This document shows positions 11,902 to 15,482 of a DNA stretch of 15,482 nucleotides, piece by piece. The position numbers were made by a program, and so were the translations under genes. Location of the stretch: assembly GCA_002792395.1 (NCBI GenBank), contig PFOG01000124.1, forward strand, positions 1-15,482. The letters are read 5' to 3'. A model generated the notes under the pieces. It searched no databases. It saw only the letters and a program-made list of their open reading frames with translations, and was not told the DNA's origin. This DNA is from Candidatus Portnoybacteria bacterium CG_4_10_14_0_2_um_filter_44_20. Lineage in GTDB: Bacteria; Patescibacteriota; Minisyncoccia; Portnoybacterales; GCA-002795985. Position 1 is the stretch's first letter. Each line of letters opens with the position of its first letter.

Positions 11902-14520
11902 ATGCAAATAGACCGTTTTACAATTAAAGCTCAGGAGGCTCTGCGTGACGCGCATATTTTAGCAACGCAGCGTAATCATCAGCAGATCGATACTCTTCAT
12001 CTTTTAAGCGCGCTTATTTCTCAAAAGGCAACCGTGGTTATGCCGCTTTTGGAAGGATTGGGGACTAATATTTCTTTTCTTGAGGCGGAAGTTGAAAAAG
12101 GAATGGCTAATTTGGTGCAGATGTCTGGTGATGTCGCAGTCGGACAGATCTTTATTACTCAAGAACTAAACCATGTTTTAAATCAAGCCGCGACTGAGGC
12201 TAAAAATTTGCAAGACGAATATATTTCCTGCGAACATTTATTTCTGGCTATTCTTGAGGCTTCGCCGAAAGTTAAGGATTTATTAAAATCGTTTGAAGTT
12301 ACGAAAGAAAGAGTGTTGGGGATTTTGGGCGATGTTCGGGGAGCGCAGCACGTAACTGATGCGGAGCCGGAGAGTAAATATCAAGTCTTGGAAAAATACG
12401 CGCGTAATTTAACTGAGTTGGCTCGAAAAGAAAAGCTGGATCCTGTTATCGGCCGCGACGAGGAGATCAGGCGGGTAATGCAGGTTTTATCGAGGCGTAC
12501 CAAAAATAACCCGGTTCTTATTGGCGAGGCGGGTGTTGGCAAGACGGCGATTGCCGAGGGTTTGGCGCAGCGAATTACCGCTGGGGACGTGCCGGATTCG
12601 ATTAGGGACAAAGAGCTGATTGCTTTGGACTTGGGCGCCTTGATCGCTGGCACCAAATTTCGCGGTGAGTTCGAAGATAGGATCAAGGCGGTGTTAAAAG
12701 AAATTGATCGTTCAGCTGGCAAATATATTTTATTTATTGATGAACTTCATACGCTTGTTGGCGCGGGCGCGGCTGAAGGTTCAATTGACGCCTCTAATTT
12801 ATTAAAACCCGCTTTGGCGCGTGGCGAGTTAAGAGCGATCGGCGCCACCACGCTAAAAGAATATCAGAAATATATCGAGAGAGATCCTGCTCTGGAACGC
12901 AGATTTCAGCCGGTTTTGGTGACTGAGCCGTCGATTGAAGATACCATCGCTATTTTGAGAGGTATCAAGGAAAAATATGAAGTCCATCATGGTGTCCGGA
13001 TCATTGATCAGGCGCTGGTGGCGGCGGCTAATTTATCCGCCCGCTATATTAGCGATCGTTTTTTGCCTGACAAAGCGGTTGATTTGATGGATGAAGCCGC
13101 TTCAGCCTTACGTATGGAAATTGACAGCATGCCGACCGAACTCGATCGGGCCAAGCGGAAAATGATAAAGCTGGAAATTGAGCGGCAGGCGCTTAAAAAA
13201 GAAAAAAATCCGGAATCCAGATCCCGGCTAAAGAAGATCGAAAAAGACTTAGCCGAGCTAAAAGAGGCGACGCAAGGTCTTGAGATGCGCTGGAAGTCGG
13301 AAAAAGACATTATTTCCAAGATAAGGGAATCAAAGGCGCGAATTGATAAATTGAAGCAGGAAGCGGATATTGCTGAGCGCTCTGGTGAGCTGCAAAAAGT
13401 GGCGGAAATCCGCTACGGACGCATTCCAGAGGCGGAAAAAGAAATGAAGTCCGCGCAAAAGAAGCTGACGGAAATTCAAAAGGGTTCGCCGATCCTGAAG
13501 GAAGAAATAACCGAAGCGGATGTGGCCAGAGTTGTTTCGCGCTGGACCGGCATTCCGGTTGCGCGGATGCTTGAGTCGGAAGCGGAGAAATTAACCAGAA
13601 TGGAGGATGAGCTTCATAAAAGAGTTATCGGCCAAGACGAAGCGGTCAAGGCCGTGGCGGCGGCGGTGCGCCGCGCCAGAGCGGGCGTGTCAGAAGAGGG
13701 CAGACCGATTGGCTCTTTTATGTTTTTGGGCCCGACTGGCGTTGGCAAAACAGAGCTTTCTCGCGCTTTGGCCGAATTTATGTTTGATGAAGAAAACGCC
13801 GTAATCAGAATTGACATGTCGGAATATATGGAAAAACACGCGGTGGCGAGAATGGTTGGTTCGCCGCCAGGATATGTCGGTTATGAAGAGGGCGGACAAT
13901 TGACCGAAGCGGTCAGAAGGCGGCCGTACAGCGTGATTCTTTTTGATGAAATTGAAAAAGCCCACCCGGAAGTTTTTAATATTCTGTTGCAAGTCTTAGA
14001 TAATGGCCGGTTAACCGATGCCAAGGGGCGGGTGGTTAATTTCAAAAACACAGTCATTATCATGACTTCCAACATCGGCAATGAGGTATTAAGAAAAGTC
14101 TCGCTTGGCTTTTTGGCGGACGGAGATAAAGAACCGGAACAGGAAACTTCGGAAGAGATAAAATTAAGGGTTTTTGAAGAGTTAAAAAAGCATTTTAAGC
14201 CGGAATTTCTTAATCGAATTGACGAAATCATTGTTTTTCATACTTTATCTAAAGATGATTTGGCTAAGATAATTGATTTACAGTTGGCACTTGTGTCCGA
14301 ACGTCTGGCCAATAAGAAAATCAAGATTAAAGTCAGCCCCAAAGCCAAGAAGTTTTTGGTTGAAAAGGGTTACGATCCGACCTATGGCGCCCGGCCGCTC
14401 AAGCGGGTTATCCAGCAGATGATTCTGGATGAAATTGCCAAGCAGATAATCGCCGGAAAAATCCAGGAAGGCCAAAAAGTTGAAGTTGACGCTCCGGGTG
14501 ATAAAATTGTGATTAAATGA
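11902..14520 (+). CDS. clpB: ClpB disaggregase (Hsp100 AAA+ chaperone)
   Basis: An 872-residue hexameric ATPase that, with DnaK, pulls polypeptides out of aggregates. Domains in order: the double Clp-N repeat (about 1-145); AAA-1 with Walker A GEAGVGKT (208-215) and Walker B ILFIDE (276-281); a full coiled-coil M domain (about 400-525, Lys/Glu-rich), which separates ClpB from ClpC and ClpA; AAA-2 with Walker A GPTGVGKT (610-617) and Walker B VILFDE (678-683); and sensor-2 GARPLKR (829-835). Pore-loop motifs KFRGEFEDR and GYVGYEEGG are present. There is no IGF-type ClpP-binding loop. ATG 11902 begins the standard family N-terminus ([14 protein letters not shown]) but has no Shine-Dalgarno; repeat sequence abuts the start codon. 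No CIRCE element or sigma32-like promoter is visible. Length is normal. Confidence 0.97.
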   Translation: MQIDRFTIKAQEALRDAHILATQRNHQQIDTLHLLSALISQKATVVMPLLEGLGTNISFLEAEVEKGMANLVQMSGDVAVGQIFITQELNHVLNQAATEAKNLQDEYISCEHLFLAILEASPKVKDLLKSFEVTKERVLGILGDVRGAQHVTDAEPESKYQVLEKYARNLTELARKEKLDPVIGRDEEIRRVMQVLSRRTKNNPVLIGEAGVGKTAIAEGLAQRITAGDVPDSIRDKELIALDLGALIAGTKFRGEFEDRIKAVLKEIDRSAGKYILFIDELHTLVGAGAAEGSIDASNLLKPALARGELRAIGATTLKEYQKYIERDPALERRFQPVLVTEPSIEDTIAILRGIKEKYEVHHGVRIIDQALVAAANLSARYISDRFLPDKAVDLMDEAASALRMEIDSMPTELDRAKRKMIKLEIERQALKKEKNPESRSRLKKIEKDLAELKEATQGLEMRWKSEKDIISKIRESKARIDKLKQEADIAERSGELQKVAEIRYGRIPEAEKEMKSAQKKLTEIQKGSPILKEEITEADVARVVSRWTGIPVARMLESEAEKLTRMEDELHKRVIGQDEAVKAVAAAVRRARAGVSEEGRPIGSFMFLGPTGVGKTELSRALAEFMFDEENAVIRIDMSEYMEKHAVARMVGSPPGYVGYEEGGQLTEAVRRRPYSVILFDEIEKAHPEVFNILLQVLDNGRLTDAKGRVVNFKNTVIIMTSNIGNEVLRKVSLGFLADGDKEPEQETSEEIKLRVFEELKKHFKPEFLNRIDEIIVFHTLSKDDLAKIIDLQLALVSERLANKKIKIKVSPKAKKFLVEKGYDPTYGARPLKRVIQQMILDEIAKQIIAGKIQEGQKVEVDAPGDKIVIK

Positions 14521-14547
14521 AAAATATCAAAAAAAGGAGGTGATAGA

Positions 14548-14598
14548 GTGAAACGTTACGTTATTCCTTGCGTAGCCCACCGTTGTAGCGGCAGTTAG
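14548..14598 (+). CDS. 16-codon ORF with a perfect Shine-Dalgarno site, unknown function
   Basis: Beginning 27 nt after the clpB stop, AAAGGAGGTGAT (14533-14544) matches the complement of the 16S rRNA 3' tail over 12 bases, the strongest ribosome site in the window. Seven bases after its GGAGG, a GTG opens a short frame: MKRYVIPCVAHRCSGS, stop TAG at 14596-14598. It has two cysteines and a histidine (C8, H11, C13) and is basic. I do not recognise the peptide. A 6-bp stem GTTACG/CGTAGC inside the ORF leaves CCTT in its loop, which could pair with AAGG of the ribosome site. A GC-rich hairpin follows the stop by 4 nt. Alternatives: a translated leader or regulatory RNA that captures 30S subunits, or chance. 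Confidence 0.4.
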   Translation: MKRYVIPCVAHRCSGS

Positions 14599-14602
14599 GT
14601 CG

Positions 14603-14637
14603 AGGAGGGGCGCTTTTGTTAATTTAGCGCCGCTCCT
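14603..14637 (+). terminator. GC-rich hairpin after the small ORF
   Basis: GGAG-G-GGCGC (14604-14613) pairs with GCGCC-G-CTCC (14627-14636) with one G-G mismatch and a 13-nt T-rich loop. Only a short TTAAAAAGG follows, so on its own it is a weak intrinsic terminator. It may be a 3'-end stabiliser or part of a structured RNA together with the small ORF. Confidence 0.5.
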
Positions 14638-14656
14638 TAAAAAGGTTTTTCCGAAA

Positions 14657-14687
14657 GCCCGACATTGTGTCGGGGTATTTTTATTTT
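14657..14687 (+). terminator. Rho-independent terminator of the clpB/small-ORF transcript
   Basis: CCCGACA-TTG-TGTCGGG (14658-14674) followed by GTATTTTTATTTT. The stem shares its CCCGAC/GTCGGG core with the palindrome at 2043-2061. Its T-tract runs into the -35 of the next promoter, so the two transcription units are packed end to end. Confidence 0.75.
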
Positions 14688-14715
14688 GACGAGAAAGGGT
14701 TTTATTTGCTATGAT
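14686..14715 (+). promoter_or_regulatory. Promoter for the HtrA-like gene
   Basis: TTGACG (14686-14691, 5 of 6), an 18-nt spacer, then TATGAT (14710-14715, 5 of 6). The expected start is near 14722, giving a leader of about 20 nt with no clear Shine-Dalgarno before the ATG at 14742. Confidence 0.7.
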
Positions 14716-14741
14716 GGGAGTACTCGTAAACATATAAATCT

Positions 14742-15482
14742 ATGAAAAAATTCTGGTTTTTTATTTTTATTGTTATTATTGGCGCATTAGCCGGAATTTT
14801 AGGCAGCCAGTTTCTGGCTCCTTATTTAGCTCACGCGCCTTCATTTGACGGGATAGGCTGGTTGAAGAATGGCAATAGCGGAACAACGATAATTCAAAAG
14901 ACGGAAGAAAAAACTATTCGTGAAGATACGGCAGTTGAAGACGCTATCAGTAAAATTGACGCATCGGCGGTGGGCGTAATCGGCGGCAGTAAGCCGGCTA
15001 TTTCTAAGACAATTAAAAAACCCTTACCGACAGTTTCTTTGTTCGGAACCGGTTTTTTGGTTACGAGCGATGGCTTGATTCTTGCGGCCAGCTCAACGGT
15101 TCCGGCGAAAAATTATGAATATAGCGTTGTCCGCGACGGAAAGACTGTTTCGGCAGAAGTCGTTAAAAGAGACGACAATTTGGGCTTGGTTTTGTTAAAA
15201 ATCCAGCAGTCCAACTTGCCGGTTGTTTCCTGGGCTGATTTCGACAGCTTGCGGTTGGGCGTGCGGCTGGTCTTATTTGGAGTTGACGCCTCAAATAATT
15301 TTCAAAAATTCGTTGATTGGGGAATCGCCGCGTCTTTTTCCGGCAAAAATTTTTCCGTCAGCATGGATAAAGAACCAGGTGAGGCTAACGGCGCGCCGAT
15401 AATAACCACTTTGGGCGAGGTGGCTGGAATGGTTTTGGTTGATAAAAACGGAAATTTGAAAGTCGTGGCAAGCGATGTAATA
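14742..15482 (+). CDS. HtrA/DegP-like protein with degenerate catalytic triad (3' end outside window)
   Basis: The open frame runs from ATG 14742 past the window end (247 codons seen). Residues 4-24 form a hydrophobic anchor after MKK, so the rest should lie outside the membrane. A linker follows, then a trypsin-like fold of the HtrA (S1C) kind: GTGFLVTSDGLILAAS (102-117), VVKRDDNLGLVLLKI (140-154) and PGEANGAPIITTLGEVAGM (212-230). In active HtrA proteins these carry LTNxHV, DLAxLK and GNSGGP. Here the His position reads S118, the Asp position reads N or G (146-148), and the Ser position reads N216. All three catalytic residues therefore seem lost, making it a likely pseudoprotease that may still bind peptides or partners. 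Any PDZ domain would lie beyond the window. Confidence 0.72.
   Translation, partial: MKKFWFFIFIVIIGALAGILGSQFLAPYLAHAPSFDGIGWLKNGNSGTTIIQKTEEKTIREDTAVEDAISKIDASAVGVIGGSKPAISKTIKKPLPTVSLFGTGFLVTSDGLILAASSTVPAKNYEYSVVRDGKTVSAEVVKRDDNLGLVLLKIQQSNLPVVSWADFDSLRLGVRLVLFGVDASNNFQKFVDWGIAASFSGKNFSVSMDKEPGEANGAPIITTLGEVAGMVLVDKNGNLKVVASDVI

Noticed and set aside
11902..14520. ClpC rather than ClpB
   Set aside because: The full-length coiled-coil M domain and the lack of a ClpP-binding IGF-type loop fit ClpB.
14486..14530. A separate promoter for the small ORF inside the clpB 3' end (TTGACG at 14486)
   Set aside because: No acceptable -10 occurs at 16-19 nt spacing, so the small ORF is more likely on the clpB transcript.
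14533..14580. AAAGGAGGTGAT as the reverse complement of a 16S rRNA 3' end (antisense rRNA fragment)
   Set aside because: The match to the 16S tail stops after the 12-base anti-SD complement. The following bases do not continue into the expected helix-45 sequence, so it is a ribosome site rather than an rRNA piece.

Overview
The window looks like a chromosome segment of a small-genome uncultivated bacterium, most likely of the Patescibacteria/CPR (Parcubacteria-like) radiation. This is inferred from several features: compact same-strand gene order, weak or absent Shine-Dalgarno sites at many starts, a ROK kinase lacking the zinc motif, a minimal cysteine desulfurase/IscU pair, GH1 and GT2 genes, and many short palindromes between and inside genes. 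TGA is used as a stop (amidohydrolase, clpB), so the standard bacterial code applies. Every supported gene lies on the plus strand. I see no rRNA, tRNA or CRISPR array.

Layout. Positions 1-1785 hold a possible transposase tail and then a clean transcription unit: a sigma70-type promoter, a cytosine-deaminase-like amidohydrolase, a small unknown protein whose coding sequence contains a double palindrome, and a rho-independent terminator. Positions 1786-2081 are gene-free but full of nested inverted repeats leading to the start of rlmE (23S rRNA 2'-O-methyltransferase). Then come a GH1 beta-glycosidase and a GT2 glycosyltransferase, closely packed. A YdjM/DUF457-like membrane protein follows that is complete only if the ribosome or polymerase slips by -1 on a T7 run. 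Next are an EamA/DMT transporter with hairpins inside its coding region, an anchored clan GH-A glycosidase, an M29-like aminopeptidase flanked by two copies of one palindromic element, and a ROK kinase. A leaderless-looking promoter starts the iscS-iscU pair. A 190-bp field of decamer repeats separates iscU from clpB. After clpB comes a 16-codon ORF with a perfect Shine-Dalgarno site, two hairpins, a new promoter, and the start of an HtrA-like protein that seems to have lost its catalytic triad and runs off the window.

Functional threads are carbohydrate handling (GH1, GT2, GH-A, ROK, possibly DMT), Fe-S cluster assembly (IscS/IscU) and protein quality control (ClpB, HtrA-like pseudoprotease, M29 peptidase). 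The most unusual material is non-genic. There is a recurring 'palindrome of palindromes' architecture: 15-nt odd palindromes of 7-1-7 form, paired across a 4-nt linker, in unrelated sequence families. The other main oddity is the tiny ORF downstream of clpB with an anti-SD-complementary leader.
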